From the NCBI RefSeq assembly GCF_002159735.1, contig NZ_NFJF01000001.1, positions 372,001-436,000 of the forward strand: a stretch of DNA of 64,000 nucleotides, in the 5' to 3' direction. The stretch comes from Olsenella sp. An270. Lineage in GTDB: Bacteria; Actinomycetota; Coriobacteriia; Coriobacteriales; Atopobiaceae. The notes below the pieces were generated by a model. That model saw nothing but the letters and a program-made list of their open reading frames with translations. It did no database searches and was not told the origin of the DNA. Within the stretch, counting starts at the first letter, position 1. The number at the start of each line of letters is the position of its first letter. Shown one piece after another: positions 1 to 9,142 of the stretch. A program made the position numbers and the translations under genes.

Positions 1-12
1 GAGGTGGCCTAG
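1..12 (+). CDS. possible 3' end of glyQ (partial)
   Basis: The codons GAG GTG GCC TAG end immediately before the glyS ATG. An upstream gene stopping here, most likely the glycyl-tRNA synthetase alpha subunit, would fit the usual glyQ-glyS order. Only three sense codons are visible, so the identity rests on context alone. Confidence 0.35.
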   Translation, partial: EVA

Positions 13-2109
13 ATGGCCGAGACCCGTGATTTCCTGCTCGAGATCGGCACGGAGGAGATGCCCTCCGCGCCTCTCATGAACGCCGCGCAGCAGCTCGGCA
101 CCCTCGTCGAGAGGGGCCTCGACGCCGCCGGCCTCGCCCACGGGGACGTCCGCGTCATCTCCACGCCCCGCCGCCTCGCCGCGCTGGTCTCCGACGTCGC
201 GGTCGCGACCGACGAGATCCACGAGGTCAAGCGCGGCCCCAAGGCCGCCATCGCCTTCGACGAGGCCGGCTCTCCCACCAAGGCGGCCCTCGGCTTCGCG
301 CGCAAGTGCGGCGCCGACGCGTCCGAGCTCGTCCGCAGGGTCGACGACGACGGCTGCGAGTACGTCTTCGCCGAGAGGAGCGTGCCCTCCAGGCCCGCCG
401 CCCCGATCCTGTCCGAGCTCTCCGCCGGCGTCATCGGCAGCCTGCAGTGGCCCAACTACCGCAGCCAGCGCTGGGGGTCGGAGCACGCCACGTTCGTCCG
501 CCCCATCCGCTGGATCTGCTCGCTTCTCGGCGACGAGGTCGTTCCGGTCACCTATGCCGACGTGACGTCCTCCAACACCACCCGCGGCCACCGCGTCCTT
601 GCCCCCGGCGAGCACGTCGTGGAGAGCGCGAGCGCCTACGAGGCCACGCTCGAGCGCGCCTACGTCCTCTCCGCCGAGCGTCGTGCCGAGGTGATCAGGG
701 ACGGCATCGCGCGCATCGAGTCCGAGCGCGGCGGCGCGCACGTTGACACCCCCAAGCGCATCTTCGACGAGGTCGTCAACCTCTGCGAGTGGCCCACGGT
801 GCTCGTGGGGACCTTCGACGAGGCGTTCCTCGACGTCCCGCACGAGATCATCTGCGAGTCGATGCTCTCCAACCAGCGCTACTTCCCGGTCTACGACGCC
901 TCCGGCAACCTCACGCGCGAGTTCGTGGTCGTCTCCAACGCCGACCCCCGCGTCTCCGAGACCGTCGTGTCCGGCAACGAGCGCGTTGTCCGCGCTCGCC
1001 TCGACGACGCGAAGTTCTTCTACGAGGAGGACCTGAAGCGCCCGATGGAGGAGTTCGTCCAGCGCCTCGGGACGGTCACGTTCCAGGAGCGCCTGGGCAC
1101 CATGCTCCAGAAGGTCGAGCGGACGGAGGGGCTCGCGGCGGCCGTCGCCTCACAGGCCGGCGAGGATGACTCCGTCGTCGAGCTGGCGGCGCGCGCCGCG
1201 CACCTCGCCAAGGCCGACCTCGTCTCCCAGACGGTCGTCGAGTTCACCAACCAGCAGGGTGTCATGGGCGGCTACTACGCCGCGGCCGCCGGCGAGCCGT
1301 CCGAGGTCTGCAGCGCCGTCCGCGAGCACTATCGTCCCCGCTTCGCGGGCGACGAGCTCCCCTCGGGCGTCTGCGGGCGCTGCGTCGCCATCGCCGACAA
1401 GCTCGACACCGTCTGCGGCATCTTCGCCATCGACGAGCCGCCCACCGGCTCCTCCGACCCCTACGCCGTGCGCCGCGCGGCGATCGGCATCATCGCCATG
1501 CTGCGCACGCTGCCCTCCTGTGACCTCAGGCAGCTCATCGGCCTCTCGCTCGGGGCCTATCTCGCCCAGGGGCTCGAGTTCGACCTGGAGTCGGTGTCCT
1601 CCGCGGTCATCCGCTTCTTCTCCGGTCGCCTGGTCGCCATCGCGCGCGACGAGGGCATCCGCCCCGACACGATCGAGGCGGTCACCGCCGTCGGCGTCGT
1701 CAACCCCGTCGAGTTCATGGCCCGCGCGCACGCCCTCGAGGACGCGCGCTCACAGCGCCCCGAGCTCTTCGACGACCTCGCGACCGCCTACGCGCGCGCC
1801 GCTCACCTCGGCGACGCCTCCCTGGGCGACTCCGTCGACGCCTCCCTGCTCGGCGACGCCGAGAAGGCACTTCTCGACGCCTGCGAGCAGGGGTCCGTCA
1901 ACGTCGGCGACGCACTCTCGCGTGACGACTACGCCGGCTCCCTCGCCGCCCTTGCCGAACTCAAGGCGCCCATCGACCGATTCTTCGATGACGTCCTTGT
2001 CATGGACGAGGATACTGCGGTAAGGGAGAACCGCCTGCGGCTGCTCAACCGCTTTGTGGGGGTCTTCGCCGGCGTCGCCGACATTGGCGCGCTCTCCCGC
2101 AAGAAGTAG
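13..2109 (+). CDS. glyS: Glycine--tRNA ligase beta subunit
   Basis: This is the beta chain of the alpha2-beta2 bacterial glycyl-tRNA synthetase, which works with GlyQ to charge tRNA-Gly in the cytoplasm. The 698-residue length is normal for the family. The N-terminal signature LLEIGTEEMPS is present at about residues 9-19, followed by the family blocks RPIRWICSLLGDE (about 162-174) and SNQRYFPVYD (about 286-295). The C-terminal third corresponds to the DALR-type anticodon-binding region. The ATG directly abuts an upstream stop codon, which suggests translational coupling with glyQ. The gene ends just before a palindrome at 2121. Confidence 0.96.
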   Translation: MAETRDFLLEIGTEEMPSAPLMNAAQQLGTLVERGLDAAGLAHGDVRVISTPRRLAALVSDVAVATDEIHEVKRGPKAAIAFDEAGSPTKAALGFARKCGADASELVRRVDDDGCEYVFAERSVPSRPAAPILSELSAGVIGSLQWPNYRSQRWGSEHATFVRPIRWICSLLGDEVVPVTYADVTSSNTTRGHRVLAPGEHVVESASAYEATLERAYVLSAERRAEVIRDGIARIESERGGAHVDTPKRIFDEVVNLCEWPTVLVGTFDEAFLDVPHEIICESMLSNQRYFPVYDASGNLTREFVVVSNADPRVSETVVSGNERVVRARLDDAKFFYEEDLKRPMEEFVQRLGTVTFQERLGTMLQKVERTEGLAAAVASQAGEDDSVVELAARAAHLAKADLVSQTVVEFTNQQGVMGGYYAAAAGEPSEVCSAVREHYRPRFAGDELPSGVCGRCVAIADKLDTVCGIFAIDEPPTGSSDPYAVRRAAIGIIAMLRTLPSCDLRQLIGLSLGAYLAQGLEFDLESVSSAVIRFFSGRLVAIARDEGIRPDTIEAVTAVGVVNPVEFMARAHALEDARSQRPELFDDLATAYARAAHLGDASLGDSVDASLLGDAEKALLDACEQGSVNVGDALSRDDYAGSLAALAELKAPIDRFFDDVLVMDEDTAVRENRLRLLNRFVGVFAGVADIGALSRKK

Positions 2110-2120
2110 AGGTATTCACC

Positions 2121-2142
2121 GTCGCCCGGCCGGCCGGGCGAC
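2121..2142. repeat. perfect 22-bp palindrome between glyS and the PPDK regulator
   Basis: The half-site GTCGCCCGGCC is followed directly by its exact reverse complement. A transcript would form a strong GC hairpin with a 4-nt loop. There is no downstream T-run, so this is either a weak or processing-type terminator or a protein-binding palindrome. Confidence 0.6.
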
Positions 2143-2166
2143 GACTGGGGGACACAGGAGGGCAAG

Positions 2167-2562
2167 ATGGCCAAGCTCGATCTGGATGACGACATCTTCG
2201 GTCAGGTCGTTCCTTTGATCTACGTTCTTTCCGACGCGCGCGGCGAGACCGCCAACACGGTCGTCATGGCCGCCGCCGCGCAGTTCAAGGACGCGTCCGT
2301 TGACATCGAGCGCCTCTCCAACGTCAAGGACGTCGACACGGTGCGCGCCTTCTTCGACGAGCGCTACGACCCCGACCGTCCCTGCGCCGTCTTCCACACC
2401 TTCGCCAACGGGACGCTCCGTCGCGAGATCCGTCGCGAGCTCGACCGCCGGGGCATCCCCTCGATCGACCTCCTCGGCCCGGCGGTGACCGTCATCTCCA
2501 CGCTCACCGGCGAGGAGCCCTCGCACGAGATCGGCGCCGTCTACGACAAGCCGCTCGTCTAG
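2167..2562 (+). CDS. PPDK regulatory protein homologue (PpsR/DUF299), N-terminal half only
   Basis: Full-length members of this family (about 270 residues) are bifunctional ADP-dependent kinase/Pi-dependent phosphorylases that switch PPDK off and on at a Thr next to its catalytic His. This 131-residue protein matches the family N-terminus: IYVLSDARGETANTV at about residues 18-32, the FHTFANGTLR region, and the helix ending IDLLGPAVTVISTLTGEEPS. It stops there. The C-terminal half with the P-loop (family form GVSRxxKTPxS) is absent, and a strong terminator begins 18 nt after the stop, so no missing second half follows. It lies directly upstream of the PPDK gene. The start is ATG with GGAGGG upstream. 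It could be a natural non-catalytic regulator or a truncation relic; the reading frame is intact. Confidence 0.8.
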   Translation: MAKLDLDDDIFGQVVPLIYVLSDARGETANTVVMAAAAQFKDASVDIERLSNVKDVDTVRAFFDERYDPDRPCAVFHTFANGTLRREIRRELDRRGIPSIDLLGPAVTVISTLTGEEPSHEIGAVYDKPLV

Positions 2563-2580
2563 GTTCCCAGAGCGCTCACC

Positions 2581-2612
2581 GGGGCGCCCGCATAGGCGGG
2601 CGCCCCTTTTCT
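2581..2612 (+). terminator. rho-independent terminator after the PPDK regulator
   Basis: A perfect 10-bp stem (GGGGCGCCCG and its complement at 2597-2606) with a 6-nt loop is followed by TTTTCTTT. It separates the regulator gene from the PPDK transcription unit. Confidence 0.85.
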
Positions 2613-2674
2613 TTGCGCTCGTGGAGCGAGGCTTGCAGCCCGCCGACGCAAGGGGTCCGGTCCCCACAAACTTC

Positions 2675-2702
2675 TTGCTGAAAGTTGATTCACTGCTAGA
2701 AT
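2675..2702 (+). promoter_or_regulatory. candidate promoter for ppdK
   Basis: A TTGCTG -35-like box and a TAGAAT -10 box are separated by 16 bp. They lie after the terminator and about 85 bp before the ppdK start codon. The -35 match is only partial. Confidence 0.45.
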
Positions 2703-2787
2703 GTGGCAGAGCGCGGGTTGTCCGTGCCCGCACGTCGTCGTAAGTGCGCCCCACGGGGCGTCCGGACATAGAAAGCAAGGGAGAACC

Positions 2788-5547
2788 ATGGCAGAAAAGC
2801 ACGTATACCGCTTTGGCTTCGACGCCAACGGCAACAACGTGACCGAGGTCGCGGGCGACTCGGTTGCCGAGGCCAAGTGGATCACGGGTGGCAAGGGCGC
2901 CAACCTCGCCGAGATGGCCAACATCGGCCTTCCCGTCCCTCCCGGATTCACCATCACCTGCCAGACCTGCGTCGCCTACTCCAGCGCCGGTAACGTCTGG
3001 CCCGAGGGCGTCCTCGACGAGATCGACGAGTACCGCAAGGACCTCGAGGAGCGCATGGGCAAGAAGCTCGGCGATTCCGAGGACCCGCTGCTCGTCTCCG
3101 TCCGCTCCGGCGCTCCCTTCTCCATGCCGGGCATGATGGACACCGTCCTCAACCTCGGCCTCAACGACGACTCCGTCCAGGGCCTCGCCAAGCAGACCGA
3201 CAACCCGCGTTTCGCCTACGACTCCTACCGTCGTTTCATCCAGATGTTCTCCGACGTCGTCATGGGCGTCTCGGGCCAGCTCTTCGAGGACGCCATCTCC
3301 GCGAAGAAGGCCGAGAAGGGCGTGAAGCTCGACACCGAGCTCGACGCCGACGACCTCAAGGACCTCGTCGCCACCTTCAAGCAGATCTTCGTCGACAACG
3401 TCGACGCCGAGAAGTACCCCGAGGTCGTCGTTGACGGCAAGGTGGCCTTCCCGCACGACCCGCTGCTCCAGCTGCGCCTCGCCGAGCAGGCCGTCTTCGG
3501 CTCCTGGAACACGGACCGCGCCATCCTCTACCGCAAGCAGAACAAGATCCCCGACGATCTGGGCACCGCCGTCAACGTCCAGGTGATGGCCTTCGGCAAC
3601 AAGGGCAACACCTCCGCCACCGGCGTCGCGTTCACCCGCAACCCCGCCGACGGCACCAACGAGCGCTACGGCGACTTCCTGGTCAACGCCCAGGGCGAGG
3701 ACGTCGTGGCCGGCATCCGCAACACCGAGCCGATCGCCGACCTGCCCAAGGTCCCCGGCCTGGAGGAGGCTGGCAAGGAGCTCTTCCACGTCTTCGAGAT
3801 CCTCGAGGACCACTACGCTGACATGATGGACCTCGAGTTCACCATCGAGCAGGGCAAGCTCTGGATGCTCCAGACCCGTGTGGGCAAGCGCACCGCCCTG
3901 TCCGCCCTCAAGGTCGCCATCCAGATGTACGAGGAGGGCCGCATCTCCAAGGAGGAGGCGGTCATGCGCGTTGCTCCCGAGCAGCTCGACCAGCTCCTCC
4001 ACCCGCAGTTCGACCCCAAGGCCGACTACAAGGTCATCGCCAAGGGCCTCAACGCCTCCCCGGGTGCCGCCGTCGGCGCCGTCGTGTTCTCCTCCGCTGA
4101 CGCCGAGGCCTACGCCGAGGCCGGCAAGCCCTGCATCCTCGTGCGCTGGGAGACCACGCCCGACGACCTCCACGGCATGGTTGCCGCCGAGGGCATCCTG
4201 ACCTCCCACGGTGGCAAGACCTCTCACGCCGCCGTCATCGCCCGCGGCATGGGCGCCCCGTGCGTCTGCGGCGTCGACGCCCTCCAGATCGACGCGGTCA
4301 ACAAGGTCTGCACCATCGCCGGCACCGACATCACCCTCCACGAGGGCGACGTCATCTCCATCGACGGCACCACCGGTGACGTCATCCTCGGCGAGGTCGC
4401 GCTCGTCCGTCCGGAGCTCGGCGGCGACCTCCAGACCATCCTCGACTGGGCCGACGAGGTCCGCAACAACGCCGAGCGTGGCCGCGTGATCGGCGTCCGC
4501 GCCAACGCCGACAACCCCGCCGACGCTCAGCTCTCCAAGGACAACGGCGCCTCCGGCATCGGCCTCTGCCGTACCGAGCACATGTTCCTCGGTGAGCGCA
4601 AGCAGCTCATCCAGAACTTCATCCTCGCCGACGACGATGCCGTCAAGGCCGACGCCGTCGAGAAGCTCGGCGCTGCCCAGAAGGGCGACTTCCTCGAGAT
4701 GTTCAAGGCCATGGACGGCATGCCCGTCATCGTGCGCCTGCTCGATCCGCCCCTGCACGAGTTCCTCGAGGACCCGCGTGACCTCGACGTCGAGATCGCC
4801 AAGGAGGAGGCCGAGGGCAAGGACGTCACCGAGAAGAAGGCCCTTCTCGCCAAGCTCGACTCCTTCCAGGAGGCCAACCCGATGCTCGGCCTTCGTGGCT
4901 GCCGCCTCGGCCTGGTCTACCCCGAGCTCAACGTCATGCAGGTGAAGGCCATCGCCTCCGCCACCGCCGAGCTCCAGAAGCAGGGCTTCAACCCCAAGCC
5001 GGAGATCATGATCCCGCTCGTGGCCTTCGAGGAGGAGCTCGCCCTCGTCCGCGAGGTCGTCGAGGAGAACATCAAGGCCGTCGCCGACGAGTACGGCGTC
5101 GAGCTCGACATCCCGGTCGGCACCATGATCGAGATTCCGCGCGCTGCCATCACCTCCGAGGACATCGCCAAGCACGCCGACTTCTTCTCCTTCGGCACGA
5201 ACGACCTGACCCAGATGGGCCTGGGCTTCTCCCGTGACGACGTCGAGGCCGCGTTCATGCCGCTCTACCTCGACAAGAAGATCTGCAAGACGAACCCGTT
5301 CGCCACGCTCGACAAGGGCGTTGCCAAGCTCGTCAAGATGGGCGTCGAGGGCGGCCACGCCGGCAACCCCGACATCGTCTGCGGCGTCTGCGGCGAGACC
5401 GGTGGTGACCCCGAGTCCATCCACATGTACTACGACCTCGGTCTCGACTATGTGTCCTGCTCGCCGTACCGCGTGCCCATCGCGCGCCTCGCGGCTGCCC
5501 AGGCCAAGATCGAGGCCAACGGCGGCGCCGAGAAGGTCGCCAAGTAA
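2788..5547 (+). CDS. ppdK: Pyruvate, phosphate dikinase
   Basis: This enzyme interconverts pyruvate + ATP + Pi with PEP + AMP + PPi in the cytoplasm, typically serving glycolysis or gluconeogenesis in anaerobes. The 919-residue length is standard. The nucleotide-binding domain is N-terminal. The swivelling phosphohistidine domain carries GGKTSHAAVIARGMG with catalytic His480 and the regulatory Thr478. The C-terminal PEP/pyruvate TIM barrel ends with GVCGE, whose catalytic Cys lies near residue 868. The ATG at 2788 is chosen because AAGGGAG precedes it at good spacing; an in-frame ATG at 2701 sits within the promoter. Its regulator homologue lies immediately upstream. Confidence 0.97.
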   Translation: MAEKHVYRFGFDANGNNVTEVAGDSVAEAKWITGGKGANLAEMANIGLPVPPGFTITCQTCVAYSSAGNVWPEGVLDEIDEYRKDLEERMGKKLGDSEDPLLVSVRSGAPFSMPGMMDTVLNLGLNDDSVQGLAKQTDNPRFAYDSYRRFIQMFSDVVMGVSGQLFEDAISAKKAEKGVKLDTELDADDLKDLVATFKQIFVDNVDAEKYPEVVVDGKVAFPHDPLLQLRLAEQAVFGSWNTDRAILYRKQNKIPDDLGTAVNVQVMAFGNKGNTSATGVAFTRNPADGTNERYGDFLVNAQGEDVVAGIRNTEPIADLPKVPGLEEAGKELFHVFEILEDHYADMMDLEFTIEQGKLWMLQTRVGKRTALSALKVAIQMYEEGRISKEEAVMRVAPEQLDQLLHPQFDPKADYKVIAKGLNASPGAAVGAVVFSSADAEAYAEAGKPCILVRWETTPDDLHGMVAAEGILTSHGGKTSHAAVIARGMGAPCVCGVDALQIDAVNKVCTIAGTDITLHEGDVISIDGTTGDVILGEVALVRPELGGDLQTILDWADEVRNNAERGRVIGVRANADNPADAQLSKDNGASGIGLCRTEHMFLGERKQLIQNFILADDDAVKADAVEKLGAAQKGDFLEMFKAMDGMPVIVRLLDPPLHEFLEDPRDLDVEIAKEEAEGKDVTEKKALLAKLDSFQEANPMLGLRGCRLGLVYPELNVMQVKAIASATAELQKQGFNPKPEIMIPLVAFEEELALVREVVEENIKAVADEYGVELDIPVGTMIEIPRAAITSEDIAKHADFFSFGTNDLTQMGLGFSRDDVEAAFMPLYLDKKICKTNPFATLDKGVAKLVKMGVEGGHAGNPDIVCGVCGETGGDPESIHMYYDLGLDYVSCSPYRVPIARLAAAQAKIEANGGAEKVAK

Positions 5548-5575
5548 GGTGATCTGACGCACGTTCACCGATGAT

Positions 5576-5609
5576 GGGGGAGGGGGCCTCTGGCCTCCTC
5601 CCCCTTCTC
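5576..5609 (+). terminator. terminator after ppdK
   Basis: A G-rich and C-rich stem (GGGGGAGG paired with CCTCCCCC, ending near 5604) with a short loop is followed by TTCTCT. It lies 30 nt after the ppdK stop. Confidence 0.65.
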
Positions 5610-5623
5610 TGTAAGGAGCAGCC

Positions 5624-6658
5624 ATGAGGGTCATGAGCAGACCGGAGCGGGAGCGCATCGAGCACGACCGCCTCTCCTCCGACGCCGCGTTTTCCGACGC
5701 GAGCTCGGGCAGGCTCGTCCCGGAGGTCCCCGACCCCCTCAGGACGTGCTACCAGTGCGACCGTGACCGGATCCTCCACAGCAAGAGCTTCAGGCGGCTC
5801 GCTCACAAGACGCAGGTTTTTCTCGCCCCCGAGGGGGACCACTACCGCACGCGCCTCATCCACACGCTCGAGGTCGGGCAGGTCGCGCGCTCCATCGCCC
5901 GGCCCCTCGGCCTCAACGAGGACCTGACGGAGGCCATAGCCCTAGGCCACGACCTCGGCCACACCCCGTTCGGGCACGTAGGCGAGCGGGCGCTCTCCGA
6001 CGCCCTGGCGCGGTATCGAGGCGTGAGCCGTGACGTCCCGCTCTTCGCCCACAACGAGCAGAGCGTGAGGATCGTGGACCTCCTCGAGCGCAACGGCCGC
6101 GGGCTCAACCTCAGCCGGGAGGTCGCCGACGGGATCTTGTGCCACACCGGTCCCGTCCGCGCACGGACCCTCGAGGGGAGGGTCGTCGCTCTCTCGGACA
6201 GAATTGCCTACGTGTGCCATGACATCGACGACGCCGAGCGCGCCGGGCTCCTGAGGGAGTCGGACCTTCCCGAGGACGCGCGCTCCGTCCTGGGCGGCAG
6301 CTCCTCCGAGCGCATCGACACGATGGTCCACGACGTTGTCGCCCATAGCGCCGAGTGCGGCGACATCCGGATGTCCGATCGCGTCTGGGACGCCATGATG
6401 TCGATGCGACGGTTCCTCTTCGAAAACCTCTACTCGCGCGGCGACGCAAAGTGGGAGGAGCCCAAGGCGTACGCCATGCTCGGCGAGCTCTTCGACTACT
6501 TCGTGTGCCATCTCGACGAGGTCCCCGACGAGTACCGGCTCCACGACGAGGACCGCCCCGAGGTCCAGGTCGCCGACTTCGTCTCGGGCATGACCGACCG
6601 CTATGCCGTCTGCGTGTACGAGGACCTCAAGGTCCCGCAGTCCTGGAAGCGTCGCTAG
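5624..6658 (+). CDS. dgt: dGTP triphosphohydrolase-like HD-domain protein
   Basis: Members of this family hydrolyse dNTPs to deoxynucleosides and triphosphate and so influence dNTP pools. The protein has 344 residues. The HD metal-binding core is visible as HTLEVGQVARSIA (about residues 83-95) followed by ALGHDLGHTPFGHVGE (about 106-121), and SKSFRRLAHKTQVF is a family-specific block near the N-terminus. AAGGAG lies 6 nt before the ATG at 5624; an alternative ATG follows at 5633. Substrate preference cannot be read from the sequence, so Dgt-like is the safe call. Confidence 0.9.
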   Translation: MRVMSRPERERIEHDRLSSDAAFSDASSGRLVPEVPDPLRTCYQCDRDRILHSKSFRRLAHKTQVFLAPEGDHYRTRLIHTLEVGQVARSIARPLGLNEDLTEAIALGHDLGHTPFGHVGERALSDALARYRGVSRDVPLFAHNEQSVRIVDLLERNGRGLNLSREVADGILCHTGPVRARTLEGRVVALSDRIAYVCHDIDDAERAGLLRESDLPEDARSVLGGSSSERIDTMVHDVVAHSAECGDIRMSDRVWDAMMSMRRFLFENLYSRGDAKWEEPKAYAMLGELFDYFVCHLDEVPDEYRLHDEDRPEVQVADFVSGMTDRYAVCVYEDLKVPQSWKRR

Positions 6659-6699
6659 CCCTTGTCCTATGATGGATGAGCGTGGGATTGGAGGCGCCG

Positions 6700-7656
6700 A
6701 TGAATCGACGTAGACGTGGCAGGGGAGCGCTGAGCGCCCTTCTCGTGGTCCTCTCCCTGTGCGTCTTCGCGGTCGGCGTCCTCGCCCTCCGCTACGTCCT
6801 GACCGAGTCAGCCGCGTCGGGGAGGAATGCCTCCGCCCCGGCATCACTCACCCCAAAAAAGTTTGCTGAGTACGACTGGGAGGAGCTCGCCGAGGTCGCG
6901 GCCCTCATAGCCGACGCCCCCTCGGATGAGGAGGGGGTCGAGCTCGCCAGCGACTGGGGCATAGAGGTCGGGGACACTAGGGCGCTGCCGCTCGAGGACG
7001 GTCATCAGGCAACCCTGACGGTTGTCGGAATCAGGTGCGACGAGCGCTCCGATGGCTCCGGAGCGGCAGGGATCACGCTCATGGCCTCCCCGATCTCCCT
7101 CGAGCCGATGCAGAACAGCGTGAGCAACGTCGGCGGTTGGGAGGTCAGCGCGCTCAGGGAGTGGCTCTCAACCGAGGGTCTTGCCCTCCTTCCCGAAGGT
7201 CTCTCGGAGGGTGTCGTTTCCGTGCGCAAGCGGACCAACAACGTCGGTGCCACCTCCGACGTCGACTCCGTCACGTCCACCGACGACGTCCTCTGGCCCT
7301 TCTCAGTCTCCGAGGTGTGCGGAACGGTCGACCTCTTCGCCGCAGAGTACGGGGACGAGGTTCGTTCTCGGACGGGGTACATTGACTACACCGCCTACGA
7401 TGTCGTGCTGAACGCCGAGGGTGCACAGTATCCCTACTTTGCCGAACGTGGCGTCACGTGTCACGGCGACCCGCAGGGCACGCTCGAGCTCGCCTATTCC
7501 GGCACGCCCTGCGGCTGGTGGTATCGAAGCGCCTACCCGCTCTCCTTCGGCAAGGGTGACGACTACTTCTTCTATCAGGTGATGGAGTCGGGATATCCCG
7601 TCACGCTCGGCTCCCCTGACCAGGCGGCGGGAGTCGTGGTCGGGCTGTGTCTGTGA
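6700..7656 (+). CDS. Membrane-anchored DUF6273-type protein, function unknown
   Basis: The 318-residue protein has Arg-rich residues (NRRRRGRG) followed by one hydrophobic segment (about residues 12-34), consistent with an N-terminal membrane anchor and an external remainder. The middle contains GGWEVSALREWLSTEG, VRKRTNNVG and WPFSVSEVCG, resembling the DUF6273 domain seen in surface proteins of Firmicutes and Actinobacteria. The C-terminus includes Cys and Trp/Tyr-rich blocks (CGWWYRSAYPLSF). The ATG at 6700 is preferred because TTGGAGG precedes it; another in-frame ATG is at 6676. No enzymatic motif was recognised. Confidence 0.65.
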   Translation: MNRRRRGRGALSALLVVLSLCVFAVGVLALRYVLTESAASGRNASAPASLTPKKFAEYDWEELAEVAALIADAPSDEEGVELASDWGIEVGDTRALPLEDGHQATLTVVGIRCDERSDGSGAAGITLMASPISLEPMQNSVSNVGGWEVSALREWLSTEGLALLPEGLSEGVVSVRKRTNNVGATSDVDSVTSTDDVLWPFSVSEVCGTVDLFAAEYGDEVRSRTGYIDYTAYDVVLNAEGAQYPYFAERGVTCHGDPQGTLELAYSGTPCGWWYRSAYPLSFGKGDDYFFYQVMESGYPVTLGSPDQAAGVVVGLCL

Positions 7657-7669
7657 TTTTGTGTCGTTC

Positions 7670-7698
7670 TTGTTCGTTTTGCCCAAGTACCCTATAAT
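7670..7698 (+). promoter_or_regulatory. promoter of rplS
   Basis: TTGTTC and TATAAT are separated by exactly 17 bp and lie 67 bp upstream of the rplS ATG. The -10 box is a perfect consensus. Confidence 0.75.
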
Positions 7699-7765
7699 GC
7701 CTCCCTGTGTGTAAACCTATGTGTCGTTCGCTCAGCGTCGGCACCTCTAGAGACAGGAAGAGGAC

Positions 7766-8110
7766 ATGGACTACATTCGTGCCATCGAGCGCCAGCAGAT
7801 TCGCGAGGACATCCCCGCCGTCAAGGTTGGCGACCACGTCAAGGTTCACTATCGCATCGTCGAGGGCGAGCGCACCCGTGAGCAGGTCTTCGAGGGTGAC
7901 GTCATCCGCATGAGCGGCGCGGGCGCCCGCGAGACCTTCACCGTCCGCAAGATCAGCTTCGGCGTTGGCGTCGAGCGCACCTTCCCGCTCCACAGCCCCA
8001 AGATCGCCAAGCTCGACGTCGTCCGTCACGGTGACGTCCGTCGCGCTAAGCTCTACTACCTCCGCGACCGCGTGGGCAAGGCCGCCCGCATCCGCGAGAA
8101 GCGCGACTAG
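7766..8110 (+). CDS. rplS: 50S ribosomal protein L19
   Basis: L19 is a large-subunit protein at the 30S-50S interface. The 114-residue length and sequence match the family: N-terminal [17 protein letters not shown], the [10 protein letters not shown] strand, and [17 protein letters not shown] near the middle. The start is ATG preceded by AGGAAGAGG. It appears monocistronic, with its own promoter and a terminator immediately after. Confidence 0.97.
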   Translation: MDYIRAIERQQIREDIPAVKVGDHVKVHYRIVEGERTREQVFEGDVIRMSGAGARETFTVRKISFGVGVERTFPLHSPKIAKLDVVRHGDVRRAKLYYLRDRVGKAARIREKRD

Positions 8111-8132
8111 TCACTCGCCAGCAGCTCTCTTG

Positions 8133-8160
8133 GGCCGCCCCTTCGGGGGCGGCCTTCTTG
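8133..8160 (+). terminator. terminator after rplS
   Basis: A perfect 9-bp stem (GGCCGCCCC and GGGGCGGCC) closes a TTCG tetraloop and is followed by TTCTTGT. Confidence 0.85.
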
Positions 8161-8177
8161 TATCGAGGTGATTCGCT

Positions 8178-8969
8178 TTGGGTTTCGACGCGTCACGTCC
8201 GGTGACGGCCAGGGAGGTTGCGGCCACGCTCTCCGAGGCCCCGCTCGAGGAGGCCCGCCTCCTGGTCGAGCGCTACGCCGAGGATCCCCGCAAGCAGGTC
8301 GTCCGTGCCGTCGAGACGGCACGCAGAAGAATCGAGCGAGAAGAGGCCGAGCACCGGCGCGTCACAGACATGTATCGCCTCCAGCGCGAGCTCGGCGGGA
8401 CCGGCGTGATCGTCGGCGTCGACGAGGTGGGCAGGGGAGCCCTCGCCGGTCCGCTGACCGTCGCGGCCGTCTGCCTCCCCGACGAGCCGCCCATCTGGGG
8501 AATCAACGACTCCAAGCAGCTCTCGCCCCGCGAGCGCGAGCGTATCGCGGCCCTTGTCGCCGAGCGTGCCGTGGCCGTCGGCATCGCGCACGTCGAGCCC
8601 GCGTCGATCGACGCGGTGGGGATGGGGGCGGCCCTGCGGCACGCCATGAGGGCCGCCGTGCTCGACACCGGTCTCGAGCCCGACTGCGTGCTCATCGACG
8701 GCAACCCCGTCGGAGCGCACCCTGCCGAGAGGTGCATCGTGAAGGGGGATGCGCGCGTCGCCTGCATCGCGGCCGCCTCCATCGTCGCAAAGGTGACGCG
8801 TGACGCACTCATGGTCGCCTACGAGCAGGAGTACCCCGGCTACCACCTGGCCGCCTGCAAGGGCTATGGCTCACCGGAGCACATCGCCGCGATTCGCGAG
8901 CTCGGCCTCAGCCCGATTCATCGCTCGTCGTTCTGTGGAAACTTCGTGGAGCAGCCCCGTCTGTTCTGA
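8178..8969 (+). CDS. rnhB: Ribonuclease HII
   Basis: RNase HII nicks RNA-DNA hybrids and removes misincorporated ribonucleotides. The protein has 263 residues, including an N-terminal extension of about 70 residues before the catalytic fold, as seen in longer RnhB proteins. Catalytic Asp and Glu sit in GVDEVGRGALAGP (about residues 79-91), with VLIDGNP carrying the next acidic residue. The start is TTG at 8178, supported by GAGGTG 7 nt upstream. It is the first of a run of nucleic-acid genes (yraN, comM, dprA). Confidence 0.94.
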   Translation: MGFDASRPVTAREVAATLSEAPLEEARLLVERYAEDPRKQVVRAVETARRRIEREEAEHRRVTDMYRLQRELGGTGVIVGVDEVGRGALAGPLTVAAVCLPDEPPIWGINDSKQLSPRERERIAALVAERAVAVGIAHVEPASIDAVGMGAALRHAMRAAVLDTGLEPDCVLIDGNPVGAHPAERCIVKGDARVACIAAASIVAKVTRDALMVAYEQEYPGYHLAACKGYGSPEHIAAIRELGLSPIHRSSFCGNFVEQPRLF

Positions 8970-9142
8970 CTCGTTCCGCACGCGTGGCGTCTGGGCGACG
9001 CATGAGACGGGGCGTCCGAGCTCACGTCCTGTGACGCGTGCTAGCCTCGTGTCACCCTCGTGTCTCCCGTGTGTCTGGCATCGACACACCAGCCGTAAGC
9101 ACGACCGGCGAACCTTTGCTCACCAGAGCGAAGGGAGCTGCG

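Noticed and set aside
2116-5658. Very long minus-strand open frame opposite ppdK (about 1180 codons)
   Set aside because: It is the complement of a well-identified PPDK gene. Its Val/Leu/Asp/Gly-rich composition is the usual by-product of GC-rich third positions.
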